DNA from: Pararhizobium gei
Lineage (GTDB): Bacteria > Pseudomonadota > Alphaproteobacteria > Rhizobiales > Rhizobiaceae
DNA: 64,000 nt
Assembly: GCF_029223885.1 (NCBI RefSeq)
Contig: NZ_CP119409.1
Span: 3,772,501-3,836,500 of the forward strand
Direction: 5' to 3'
The notes under the pieces are model-generated. The model saw only the letters and a program-made list of their open reading frames with translations, ran no database searches and was not told where the DNA came from. A program made the position numbers and the translations under genes. Positions 30,316-37,826 of this stretch are shown here, piece after piece. Within the stretch, counting starts at the first letter, position 1. Every line of letters starts with the position of its first letter.

Positions 30316-30834
30316 ATGGACCGCACCCTCGCCGAAAAGCATCGCAAGTCGCCGCTCGCCACACCGACAACTCTTGCTGCGGACGCCACGGCCGATATCG
30401 CCGGCGCCCTGACCGCACTGCTCGCAGATGTCTTTGCGCTCTATCTCAAGACCAAGAATTTTCACTGGCATATGAGCGGGCCGCATTTCCGTGATTATCA
30501 CCTGATGCTCGACGAGCAGGGCGAACAGATCTTTGCGATGACCGACGATATTGCAGAGCGTGCCCGCAAGGTCGGCGGAACGACGATCCGCTCGATCGGT
30601 CAGATTTCCCGGCTGCAGCGTCTGCTCGACAATGATGCCGCTTTCGTCACGCCAGCCGACATGCTGGCTGAACTGCGCGACGACAATCTCACGCTGGTCT
30701 CGCTAATGAAGGCCACCCACGCCCTGTGCGACGAGCATGGCGACATCGCCACCGCCAGCCTGATCGAAAACTGGGTTGATGAAGCCGAACGCCGCGCCTG
30801 GTTTCTCTTCGAAAGCACCCGTGGCGCCGCGTGA
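30316..30834 (+). CDS. dps: Dps-family DNA-binding ferritin-like protein
   Basis: A 172-residue four-helix-bundle protein that oxidises and stores iron and protects DNA in starvation and peroxide stress. The intersubunit ferroxidase residues are visible in [24 protein letters not shown] (His, Asp, Glu). The N-terminal tail is Lys/Arg-rich (AEKHRKSP), which suits DNA binding. AGGAG sits 6 bases before the ATG. The ORF is open further upstream to 30055, but homology and ribosome site set the start here. The hydrolase gene follows 26 bp later. Confidence 0.94.
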   Translation: MDRTLAEKHRKSPLATPTTLAADATADIAGALTALLADVFALYLKTKNFHWHMSGPHFRDYHLMLDEQGEQIFAMTDDIAERARKVGGTTIRSIGQISRLQRLLDNDAAFVTPADMLAELRDDNLTLVSLMKATHALCDEHGDIATASLIENWVDEAERRAWFLFESTRGAA

Positions 30835-30860
30835 GCCGGGGCGAACGATCGGAGCAAATG

Positions 30861-31832
30861 ATGACGAATGACATGTCTCTATCCCGGCGGCAGGTTCTGT
30901 TGACCGGCACGACGATCTCGATCGCTTTGGCTGTTCCGGCCTGGGCGTCGGACAAGAAAAACGAACCTCACAATAAAGGATCTCAAGTTATGACCCATAA
31001 TTTCGTGACCACCAAAGACGGCGTTGACATTTTCTACAAGGACTGGGGTCCGAAGGACGCACAGCCGATCGTCTTCCATCACGGCTGGCCCCTGTCCTCC
31101 GATGACTGGGATGCCCAGATGCTGTTCTTCGTCAACAACGGCTACCGCGTTATCGCTCATGACCGCCGCGGTCATGGCCGTTCGACGCAGGTCAGCGACG
31201 GTCACGACATGGACCACTACGCCGCCGATGCGGCAGCCGTCTTCGAACATCTGGACCTGCGCAATGCCGTTCATATCGGACACTCCACCGGCGGCGGCGA
31301 AGTCGCCCGCTATGTCGCCAAATTTGGCCAGCCGCAGGGCCGCGTTGCAAAGGCAGTTCTTGTCAGCGCCGTTCCGCCGCTAATGGTCAAGACCGCGTCC
31401 AACCCCGGTGGACTTCCCATCGAAGTGTTCGACGGTCTCCGCGGAGCGCTCGCCGCCAATCGTGCGCAGTTCTACATCGACCTCGCCGCCGGGCCATTTT
31501 ATGGCTTCAACCGTGAGGGCGCGAAGATCTCTCAGGGCGTGATCGACAATTGGTGGCGCCAGGGCATGATGGGCAGCGCCAAGGCGCATTACGAGGGTAT
31601 CAAAGCCTTCTCGGAGACTGATCAGACCGAAGACCTCAAGGCCATCACCGTGCCGACCCTGGTAACCCAGGGTGATGACGACCAGATCGTGCCCTACAAG
31701 AATGCGGTGGAACTTCAGGCCACGCTCGTCAAGAACAGCACCGTGAAAATCTACAAGGGCTTCCCGCATGGCATGCTGACCACCCATGCCGAGGTAATCA
31801 ATCCCGATCTGCTGGCTTTCATCAAAGGTTGA
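30861..31832 (+). CDS. Alpha/beta hydrolase (non-heme chloroperoxidase/perhydrolase type) with Tat signal
   Basis: A 323-residue protein. The N-terminus [29 protein letters not shown] segment carries a twin-arginine signal, then a ~280-residue alpha/beta hydrolase of the cofactor-free haloperoxidase group. Features are oxyanion [11 protein letters not shown], nucleophile elbow GHSTGGGE (Ser), HDRRGHGRS, acid [10 protein letters not shown] and catalytic His in [10 protein letters not shown] second in-frame ATG at 30990 with AAGGA 9 bases upstream marks exactly where non-exported relatives begin, so a cytoplasmic form may also be made. The start at 30861 follows GGAG by 6. Its pairing with dps suggests a role in oxidative stress; this is inference. 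Confidence 0.88.
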   Translation: MTNDMSLSRRQVLLTGTTISIALAVPAWASDKKNEPHNKGSQVMTHNFVTTKDGVDIFYKDWGPKDAQPIVFHHGWPLSSDDWDAQMLFFVNNGYRVIAHDRRGHGRSTQVSDGHDMDHYAADAAAVFEHLDLRNAVHIGHSTGGGEVARYVAKFGQPQGRVAKAVLVSAVPPLMVKTASNPGGLPIEVFDGLRGALAANRAQFYIDLAAGPFYGFNREGAKISQGVIDNWWRQGMMGSAKAHYEGIKAFSETDQTEDLKAITVPTLVTQGDDDQIVPYKNAVELQATLVKNSTVKIYKGFPHGMLTTHAEVINPDLLAFIKG

Positions 31833-31856
31833 AACGTCAGCCCGTCAAACATGTCA

Positions 31857-31882
31857 CGGCGGCCCCTGGGGCCGCCGTTTCT
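31857..31882 (+). terminator. Terminator after the dps-hydrolase unit
   Basis: Stem ACGGCGGCC/GGCCGCCGT with a short CCTGG loop, followed by TTTC, 25 bp after the hydrolase stop codon. Confidence 0.7.
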
Positions 31883-32059
31883 ACGAGTCCTTGGGAAAAC
31901 CGGTCACTGAACCCGGGCATTACACGTTCCATTCCAGATTTTTGAAAAAGAGGAACAAACGAGCCGAACCCCAGTTCCATGTATTAAGCAGCTGCAGGAG
32001 CCCCCCATGCGTTTCGTTTTCACCCTCACCCACGGCTTGGCTTGAGCGGAGCGCCACGC

Positions 32060-32272
32060 ATGATTCTCGTCGTCCTCGGCACGATCGTCGTGATTTACAG
32101 CCTGGCCACGGACCACAAGCTCGGGGCGATCCGGTTTCTGCGCATCCGCCTTCACCGTCTTCTTGACGCCGTTTTCTTACGCTGGCGCAACGGTGCCCAA
32201 GAGGGACCTGCCTTGTACGAGACCTTCACAGACAAAAGGGACAACTGCATCAAGGCTGTCATGGCAGCATAA
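32060..32272 (+). CDS. Small hypothetical membrane protein
   Basis: A 70-residue reading frame, MILVVLGTIVVIYSL being one membrane helix, followed by a basic segment (RFLRIRLHRLL) and a polar tail ending CIKAVMAA. Codon use in the tail is like neighbouring genes but the ribosome site is weak (GAGCGGAGCG). I do not recognise a family. It lies between the hydrolase terminator and the next hypothetical gene. Confidence 0.4.
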   Translation: MILVVLGTIVVIYSLATDHKLGAIRFLRIRLHRLLDAVFLRWRNGAQEGPALYETFTDKRDNCIKAVMAA

Positions 32273-32338
32273 GGCGCCGTCAATTCATAATTGGGCGCAA
32301 TCTGCGCCCCTCACTTCCCGCTCAAAGGAGGGCACGCC

Positions 32339-32785
32339 ATGTCAAACGCTACGAACGATCAAAGCCATCCCGGTTCCACCGACGCAACCAGCCCGACAGC
32401 ATTTGGACGATCGGTGGAAAGCAGGCCCCAGAGAGAGGACGCCGAAACTACCGAAGATGTACAGCGAGAGCGTCTCAACGTCTACCGGCTCGAGCCCGTC
32501 GCGAAGGCCGACGACCCAAGATGGGACAATTCACCCTATCAAGGAAGCGTTGTCGTCGCGGCCCGCACGGCAGGCGATGCCCGCATCGTTGCAGCGGAAC
32601 GCGAGCTGGATTTTATGGAGATCGACTCCGCTCCGGCTGAAGGCGTGACCACCAGCCATGCCAGTGCTTTCCGTTCAGAGAAGCTCTACACGGTTATTGA
32701 AATCGATCACGCGCGACTGGATCTGACCAGGGGCGTTCTGGAGGGTGATATTTCGGTTGCCACGATCAAACCCGTTCAAGTTTGA
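32339..32785 (+). CDS. Conserved hypothetical protein, disordered N-terminus
   Basis: A 148-residue soluble protein. The first 50 residues are polar and probably disordered (NDQSHPGSTDATSP), then a compact domain follows with SVVVAARTAGDARIVAAERE and EKLYTVIEIDHARLD. AAAGGAGG lies 7 bases before ATG 32339, an excellent ribosome site, so this is very likely a real gene. I do not recognise the family. It converges with the RidA gene. Confidence 0.7.
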   Translation: MSNATNDQSHPGSTDATSPTAFGRSVESRPQREDAETTEDVQRERLNVYRLEPVAKADDPRWDNSPYQGSVVVAARTAGDARIVAAERELDFMEIDSAPAEGVTTSHASAFRSEKLYTVIEIDHARLDLTRGVLEGDISVATIKPVQV

Positions 32786-32825
32786 AAAAACACTCCACAA
32801 CGGCTGAAGAGACGACGACGCAATG

Positions 32826-33209
32826 TCAGGCGTCGGAGAGCGCGATAACGGCGTCAACTTCCACCTGGGCACCCTTGGGCAGGGCGGAAACCTCGAAGGT
32901 GGCTCGGGCGGGGTAAGGGGCGGTGAAAGCCTCTCCATAGACGGCATTGATTTCGGCAAAACGCGAGAGATCGCGAACGAGCACCGTCGTCTTGATTGTC
33001 CGCGACAGATCGGTACCGGCAGCGGCCGCGATCGCTGCTATGTTCTTCAGGCACTGCCGCATCTGCTCAACGGCATCGTCCGAATTGAATTCGCCGGTCG
33101 AGGGATCGATGGGTATTTGGCCGGAAACGAACAACAAGCCATTATGGGAAACAGCCTGGGAATAGGGTCCGATCGCCGAGGGAGCATTGTCGGTCGAAAT
33201 TACGTTCAT
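32826..33209 (-). CDS. RidA-family reactive enamine/imine deaminase
   Basis: A 127-residue YjgF/RidA-type trimeric enzyme that hydrolyses reactive 2-aminoacrylate-type intermediates of PLP enzymes. Motifs are PSAIGPYSQAV, LLFVSGQIPIDPSTGE, AEINAVYGEAF, and the active-site arginine in PARATFEVSALPKGAQVEVDAVI. The start at 33209 has AAGGA 8 bases upstream; the ORF stays open to 33455 without support. It is a stand-alone gene. Confidence 0.93.
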   Translation of the reverse strand: MNVISTDNAPSAIGPYSQAVSHNGLLFVSGQIPIDPSTGEFNSDDAVEQMRQCLKNIAAIAAAAGTDLSRTIKTTVLVRDLSRFAEINAVYGEAFTAPYPARATFEVSALPKGAQVEVDAVIALSDA

Positions 33210-33525
33210 AATATCTGTCCTTGGAACTTTGAAAAATGGCGCCACGTTGCGCAGCAGTGCGATTCGTTCAGCATAGCTTAACGGCTGTCGCCGTCGCCAT
33301 CCACCGAGCAGTTGCAATCGAAATTCTGTGTGATGCGTCCAGCCATGGCAGACAAAGAAAAAGGCCGGGTGAAAACCCGACCTCTCCGACCCGTCTCGAC
33401 AGCGACTGCCAGTACATCCGTGGTCAGCCGCTGGAAACGAATTCCATGAGCCCAATATGGCGCGTCACTGTAACCGTTTCAAGACAAAGCCGGAAAGAAG
33501 TAAAACTTCGCTTCACGCCGAGCGA
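33210..33525. other. 316-bp gap without a supported gene
   Basis: Between the RidA start and the antiporter stop. It holds the RidA ribosome site and promoter region and a minus-strand terminator at 33352-33383. Reading frames crossing it lack ribosome sites. The roughly 140-nt stretch from the antiporter stop to the terminator is either its 3' UTR or a 3'-derived sRNA. Confidence 0.6.
33352..33383 (-). terminator. Rho-independent terminator downstream of the CPA2 antiporter
   Basis: On the minus strand AGG-T-CGGGT, TTTC loop, ACCCG-G-CCT (one mismatch), followed by TTTTTCTTTG. A strong T-tract makes this a convincing terminator. Confidence 0.75.
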
Positions 33526-35259
33526 TCAGTCGGCTGCTCGTTCCCTCGGGACTACATTCATTGTCGTGCGCTGCCTCGCCATGTCGCTGACGGCCGCTCG
33601 CAGGCGCGGATGGCGCGTCATGAAAATATTGAAATCCCGCCTGTCGAGTTTCAGAAACTGGCAGAAATCCACGGCAATGACGTCGGCCGTGCGCAGGCCA
33701 CCCGTCAAGAGCGCCATTTCGCCAAAAAATGAACCCGCCTCCAGAAGGATGTCCTTGCCCGGCAGCCGGACCTCGGCAGCGCCTGAAGCGATGAAATACA
33801 TCGCGTCACCACGATCTCCGGCACGGATAACCTTGTCGCCGGGCGAGGCGGAGGCGGGGCGGAAAAGCAAAAGCAGCTCTTCAAGGGCATGATCGTTGAC
33901 CTCGGAGAACAACGGAAATGTGGTGATGAGCTGCTGCTTCTTCAGTTGCTGCTGGGTTTCCTTTTCCTCGACCTTGGCTTTGATGATGTCGAGTTCGCGG
34001 CTGAGCGTAGCAAATCTGAGGCTGCCATACTGGGCCGTGAAGACCGGCACCTTCGCAGCCAGCACGGCGTGAAGCTTCTTCGCGGCTGCGAACATGAAAG
34101 GGTTGAGCGTAATGGAAAGGATGGCGCCGGCAAGGATGAGGTCGTGGCCTTCCTGGGAAAGCAGTCCCAAAGACATGCCGAGTCCAGCGACGATAAAAGA
34201 AAATTCGCCGATTTGCGCCAGACTGGCGGCAACCGTCAGCGCCATCTGCAACGGATAGCGCAGCGCAAGCACAAAGGCGGCCGCGATAATCGATTTTCCG
34301 ACAGTAATAAGAAGCACGGTGGCAAGGACTGAAAAAGGCTGTTCGATCAGAACCGTCGGATTAAACAGCATGCCGACCGACACGAAAAACAGCACCGAAA
34401 ATGCATTCTGAAGCGGCAGCGAGTCCGCGGCGGCCCGATGGCTGAGATTCGATTCGCTCATGATGACGCCGGCGAAGAAGGCCCCGAGCGCAAAGGACAC
34501 GCCGAAAATCGTTGCCGATCCGAAGGCTATGCCAAGCGCCGTCGCAAGAACCGCCAATGTGAAGAGTTCGCGTGACCCGGTGCGCGCGACCAGGGTCAAA
34601 AGCCACGGCACCAGCCGGGGACCAAGCACGATTGCGATCACCGCGAAGGCTGCCAGCTTGGCAAGCGTCAGCACGATCGTCAAACCGATCGACATCTGCC
34701 CCTCCCCGTGGCCGCCGGCAGCACCAGGGGCGCCGAGCATCTCCGCCACGATCGGCAAAAGCACCAGCGTCAGGACCATGGCCAGGTCTTCGACAATCAG
34801 CCAGCCGATGGCCACCCGGCCTTTCTGCGAGTTCACGAGGTTTCGTTCCTCAAGCGCCTTTAGAAGAACGACGGTGCTTGCAACGGAAACGCACAGGCCG
34901 AAGACAAGCCCCGCTCCGAAGCTCCAGCCCCACATCGCGCAAAGCCCCATGCCGAGAAGAGTGGCAAGCAGGATCTGACCGATGGCGCCGGGAATGGCGA
35001 TGCCGCGCACGGCGATCAGGTCCGAGGCGGAAAAATGCAACCCGACGCCGAACATCAGCAAAATGACGCCAATTTCAGCGAGTTGCGTGGCAAGCGCTGC
35101 GTCCGCCGTAAAGCCGGGCGTAAACGGGCCCATCATAATGCCGGCGACAAGATAGCCGACCAGCGGCGGCAACCGCAATCGATCCGCGAGATAGCCAAAA
35201 CCAGCCGCCAGCACAAAGCTGACCGAAACGGTTGCCACCAAAGCCATATCGTGATGCAC
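33526..35259 (-). CDS. CPA2-family cation/proton antiporter with C-terminal cNMP-binding domain
   Basis: A 577-residue Kef/YbaL-like antiporter. About 12-13 membrane helices span residues 5-395, including LPPLVGYLVAGIMMGPFTPG, ASTVVLLKALEER, the ion-site LIVEDLAMVLTLVLLP (Asp), and SVLFFVSVGMLFNP. A helical linker with EEKETQQQLKKQQL (about 425-445) leads to a cNMP/Crp-like domain (about 450-560: GDKVIRAGDRGDAMYFIASGAAEV, GSFFGEMALLTGG) in place of the usual TrkA-N domain, so gating by cyclic nucleotide or voltage-like control is suggested. The GTG at 35259 is the chosen start with GGGGG 6 bases upstream; ATG 35247 is an alternative. Potassium is the likely ion but not proven. Confidence 0.9.
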   Translation of the reverse strand: MHHDMALVATVSVSFVLAAGFGYLADRLRLPPLVGYLVAGIMMGPFTPGFTADAALATQLAEIGVILLMFGVGLHFSASDLIAVRGIAIPGAIGQILLATLLGMGLCAMWGWSFGAGLVFGLCVSVASTVVLLKALEERNLVNSQKGRVAIGWLIVEDLAMVLTLVLLPIVAEMLGAPGAAGGHGEGQMSIGLTIVLTLAKLAAFAVIAIVLGPRLVPWLLTLVARTGSRELFTLAVLATALGIAFGSATIFGVSFALGAFFAGVIMSESNLSHRAAADSLPLQNAFSVLFFVSVGMLFNPTVLIEQPFSVLATVLLITVGKSIIAAAFVLALRYPLQMALTVAASLAQIGEFSFIVAGLGMSLGLLSQEGHDLILAGAILSITLNPFMFAAAKKLHAVLAAKVPVFTAQYGSLRFATLSRELDIIKAKVEEKETQQQLKKQQLITTFPLFSEVNDHALEELLLLFRPASASPGDKVIRAGDRGDAMYFIASGAAEVRLPGKDILLEAGSFFGEMALLTGGLRTADVIAVDFCQFLKLDRRDFNIFMTRHPRLRAAVSDMARQRTTMNVVPRERAAD

Positions 35260-35562
35260 GTCCTACCCCCGGATTGTCTTTACTGGTCGCCGGATCACCG
35301 TATGCCAGCTATCCTGTTTTGATAAAGCACCATGTTGGCAATAGTCATCGTTCGTTTTTCGTCATTTCAGGAAACGATGTTGCATGCATTATCATACCTT
35401 TCTGTTCCCCTGGAAACTGCCATCACCGATGAGCACAACAGTCATTCCCTCAGGACGACGTTGTTACAACGGCCATGCGTTTCAGCCTAATTTTTGGGCT
35501 GAAGCGATGTCGCACCAATTTTGCTCATTGCCAATATTATTGCACTGCGTCATCTATGCATT
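35260..35562. other. Divergent intergenic region between antiporter and nasT
   Basis: About 300 bp that must hold both promoters. A hairpin TTCAGCC/GGCTGAA with a T-rich loop lies at 35481-35503, 60 bp before nasT, but no T-tract follows. I see no clear sigma-54 or sigma-70 match and no supported gene. Confidence 0.5.
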
Positions 35563-36150
35563 ATGGCTTATTTCGACCTTACCATTCTCGTCCTTGATGA
35601 GAACGCCATTCGCGCCTCGATCATCGAGGAAGGATTGCGCGAGGCGGGCCATACCAAGGTGACAGTGGTGCACGAGGTGAACGGCATCGCACGCATCATC
35701 GAGACCCTTCGTCCCGACGTGATCGTCATCGATCTCGAAAACCCCAACAGAGACATGATGGAGCATCTGTTCCAGCTGACACGCACGGTGGGCCGGCCAA
35801 TCGCCATGTTCGTGGATCGCTCCGATACGGCCTCGATCGAGGCGGCAGTCGAGGCCGGCGTCTCAGCCTACATCGTGGATGGCCTTAAAAAAGAGCGCGT
35901 CAAACCCATCCTCGACATGGCGGTCAGCCGCTTCAACGCCTTCAGCCGCCTGAAGCGTGAGCTGGCGGATGCAAAATCAGCCCTGGAAGAGCGCAAGATT
36001 ATCGATCGCGCCAAGGGCATTCTGATGAAAATGCGCGGCCTGTCGGAAGAGCAGGCCTTTACCCTGCTGCGCCAGACCGCCATGAACGAAAAGAAGAAGA
36101 TGTCGGAGATCGCCCAAAGCGTCGTTACCGCAGCGGGGTTGCTGTTGTGA
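35563..36150 (+). CDS. nasT: NasT-type ANTAR antiterminator
   Basis: A 195-residue regulator. Residues about 5-120 form a pseudo-receiver (LTILVLDENAIRAS, VIVIDLENPN), and about 130-185 an ANTAR RNA-binding domain (ALEERKIIDRAKGILMKMRG, EEQAFTLLRQTAM, KKKMSEIAQSVV). NasT binds paired hexaloop hairpins in nascent RNA and prevents termination; NasS holds it inactive without nitrate or nitrite. A matching hairpin pair exists in the nrtA leader 1.5 kb downstream. nasS follows 31 bp later. The start at 35563 (MAYFDLTIL) is where homology begins. Confidence 0.93.
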   Translation: MAYFDLTILVLDENAIRASIIEEGLREAGHTKVTVVHEVNGIARIIETLRPDVIVIDLENPNRDMMEHLFQLTRTVGRPIAMFVDRSDTASIEAAVEAGVSAYIVDGLKKERVKPILDMAVSRFNAFSRLKRELADAKSALEERKIIDRAKGILMKMRGLSEEQAFTLLRQTAMNEKKKMSEIAQSVVTAAGLLL

Positions 36151-36181
36151 CGGGCTCGGGGAGACCTCGGGAGGAGCTGGA

Positions 36182-37474
36182 GTGAACATGATCCCGAAGA
36201 CCACGCATTCGCGGAGTGTGGGCCGGAACGATCTGGCCGCGCCGGCCCGGCTCGAGAGCGAAGGGCCGCGCACGTTGCGGGCCGGATTCATCCCGCTCGT
36301 CGATGCCTCGGTCCTGATCGCCGCCGCCGAATTCGGCTTCGCGAAAAAGGAAGGGCTGACGCTGGATCTGGTGAAGGATGTTTCGTGGGCCAATGTGCGC
36401 GACCGTCTTGCCTTCCGCCAGTTCGACATCGCCCATATGCTGTCGCCGATGCCGGTAGCCTCGATGCTCAGCCTCGGTTCGAACCCTTCTCCGACGATCA
36501 CCCCCTTTTCGCTCGGCCGCGGCGGCAATGCCATCACGCTTTCCACCCGGCTTTATGCCCGCATGCGCGGTGAGACCGGTCTTTCCGAAGCAGCAGGTGC
36601 ACTCGAAAACGCGCAGGCCCTTGCCGCGACGATAGAGCACCTTAAACGAGCCGGTGAGGCTCTGCCGACCTTTGGCGTCACCTATCCCTTCTCGTCCCAC
36701 AATTACGAGTTCCGCTACTGGCTGGCTGCCGGCGGCATCAACCCGGATACCGACGTGAGGCTTGTCGTGGTGCCCCCACCCATGACATCGGATGCCCTCG
36801 CCGCCGGCGCCATCGATGGCTTTTGCGTTGGAGCGCCGTGGAACATGGTCGCGTCGGAACGCGGCGTCGGGCGCATCGTCGCGACCAAGCAGGACATCTG
36901 GTCATCGGCTCCCGAAAAGGTGATCGGCCTGCGGCCGGACTGGGCGGACAGCCGTCCGGAGACCGTTGCCCGCCTGATCGTAGCTTTGGATGCCGCGGCG
37001 CGCTGGTGCGACAACCCGGACAATCATGATGCACTTGCCGATGCGCTCGCCGACGACCGGCATCTATCGGTGCCCGTCGGCATCGTCAGACGGGTGCTGG
37101 CCGGCGAGTTCAATCTCGATGCCAGCGGCTCGAAAAGAATTATCGACGGGTACTTCCAGTTCCATGAAGATTTTGCCAATTACCCGCGGCCGAGCCAGGC
37201 CCTGTGGATCTACAGTCAGATGATCCGCTGGGGGCAGGCAACCTTTTCGTCGCAGGGCGTTGAAGCAGCGGCCTCCGCCTATCGTCCTGATATTTACCGG
37301 AATGCGCTTGGTGCGGCTGCGGCGCCGCCAGCGGCGGACGACATTAGGATAGAAGGCGGCGAAGGGTTTGACCGTTTCATGGATGGTGGAATTTTCGACC
37401 CCGCCGATATCGGCAATTACGTCGCGGGCTTTGCCGTGAAAGCAGTCGGCATGAGCCGCGGTGACGACGCCTGA
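36182..37474 (+). CDS. nasS: NasS nitrate/nitrite-sensing partner of NasT
   Basis: A 430-residue protein related to the periplasmic nitrate-binding NrtA but with no signal peptide, so cytoplasmic. It begins as a binding-protein fold at TLRAGFIPLVDASVLIAAAEFGF, with ligand-pocket segments HMLSPMPVASML, FGVTYPFSSHNYEFRYWLAAGGINPDTD and GFCVGAPWN closely mirrored in the NrtA gene of this window. In the family it sequesters NasT until nitrate or nitrite binds. The GTG at 36182 follows GGGAGGAG by 5-6 bases; ATG 36188 is the alternative. Confidence 0.92.
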   Translation: MNMIPKTTHSRSVGRNDLAAPARLESEGPRTLRAGFIPLVDASVLIAAAEFGFAKKEGLTLDLVKDVSWANVRDRLAFRQFDIAHMLSPMPVASMLSLGSNPSPTITPFSLGRGGNAITLSTRLYARMRGETGLSEAAGALENAQALAATIEHLKRAGEALPTFGVTYPFSSHNYEFRYWLAAGGINPDTDVRLVVVPPPMTSDALAAGAIDGFCVGAPWNMVASERGVGRIVATKQDIWSSAPEKVIGLRPDWADSRPETVARLIVALDAAARWCDNPDNHDALADALADDRHLSVPVGIVRRVLAGEFNLDASGSKRIIDGYFQFHEDFANYPRPSQALWIYSQMIRWGQATFSSQGVEAAASAYRPDIYRNALGAAAAPPAADDIRIEGGEGFDRFMDGGIFDPADIGNYVAGFAVKAVGMSRGDDA

Positions 37475-37630
37475 TCGACACGCGCTGCACAAATTTCACC
37501 CTTGCCGCTCACCTCGGCACCAGCACGAGCAAAAACTATCGGCAGAAATTATATTCGCCTAAAATTTGCACAGAGCGAAAATCTCCGTAAAACCGTTTAT
37601 TTACAAACATCTGCATGTTCATCAATTAAA

Positions 37631-37646
37631 TGGCACAGGGATTGCA
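37631..37646 (+). promoter_or_regulatory. Sigma-54 promoter of the nitrate assimilation operon
   Basis: TGGCAC-AGGGA-TTGCA is an exact match to the -24/-12 consensus (TGGCAC-N5-TTGCW). The start site would fall near 37657, just before the ANTAR hairpins. Two TGCACA half-sites at 37486 and 37567 may belong to upstream activator (NtrC) sites; this last point is tentative. Confidence 0.88.
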
Positions 37647-37658
37647 TGGTTCTAAGTG

Positions 37659-37706
37659 CTGCGGTCAACGATGATCGCGGCGGACGAGTGCAGCATAGGC
37701 ATTCGT
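37659..37706 (+). promoter_or_regulatory. Tandem ANTAR-target hairpins in the nrtA leader
   Basis: Hairpin 1 (37659-37680) has a 6-bp core stem GCGGTC/GATCGC closing the hexaloop AACGAT, which has the A1 and G4 required for ANTAR recognition. Three bases later, hairpin 2 (37684-37706) has an 8-bp stem ACGAGTGC/GCATTCGT with a 7-nt loop AGCATAG. Two adjacent hairpins just after a transcription start are the known NasT binding architecture. The second loop deviates from the canonical hexaloop. Confidence 0.75.
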
Positions 37707-37730
37707 GAAAGACATCGACGTCGCAAGGTT

Positions 37731-37767
37731 TTTGCAGTCCGGGATCCTCCTATCCTGATGACGCAAA
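37731..37767 (+). promoter_or_regulatory. Possible alternative hairpin overlapping the leader terminator
   Basis: TTTGC-a-GTC-CGGGAT, loop CCTCCT, ATCCTG-at-GAC-GCAAA: about 14 pairs with two small bulges. Its 3' arm contains the GACGC that forms the 5' arm of the terminator at 37760-37787, so the two structures exclude each other. Confidence 0.45.
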
Positions 37768-37787
37768 CTCCAAGCGGCGTTTTTTTT
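37760..37787 (+). terminator. Leader terminator before nrtA (regulated by NasT)
   Basis: GACGC pairs with GCGTT around a 12-nt loop, followed by a run of eight T. It lies 40 bp before the nrtA ATG and is the expected target of NasT antitermination. The stem is short, so termination efficiency is uncertain. Confidence 0.55.
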
Positions 37788-37826
37788 GTGAAAAATTTCG
37801 ACCGGGCACAGCAAGGGGACCTGTTC

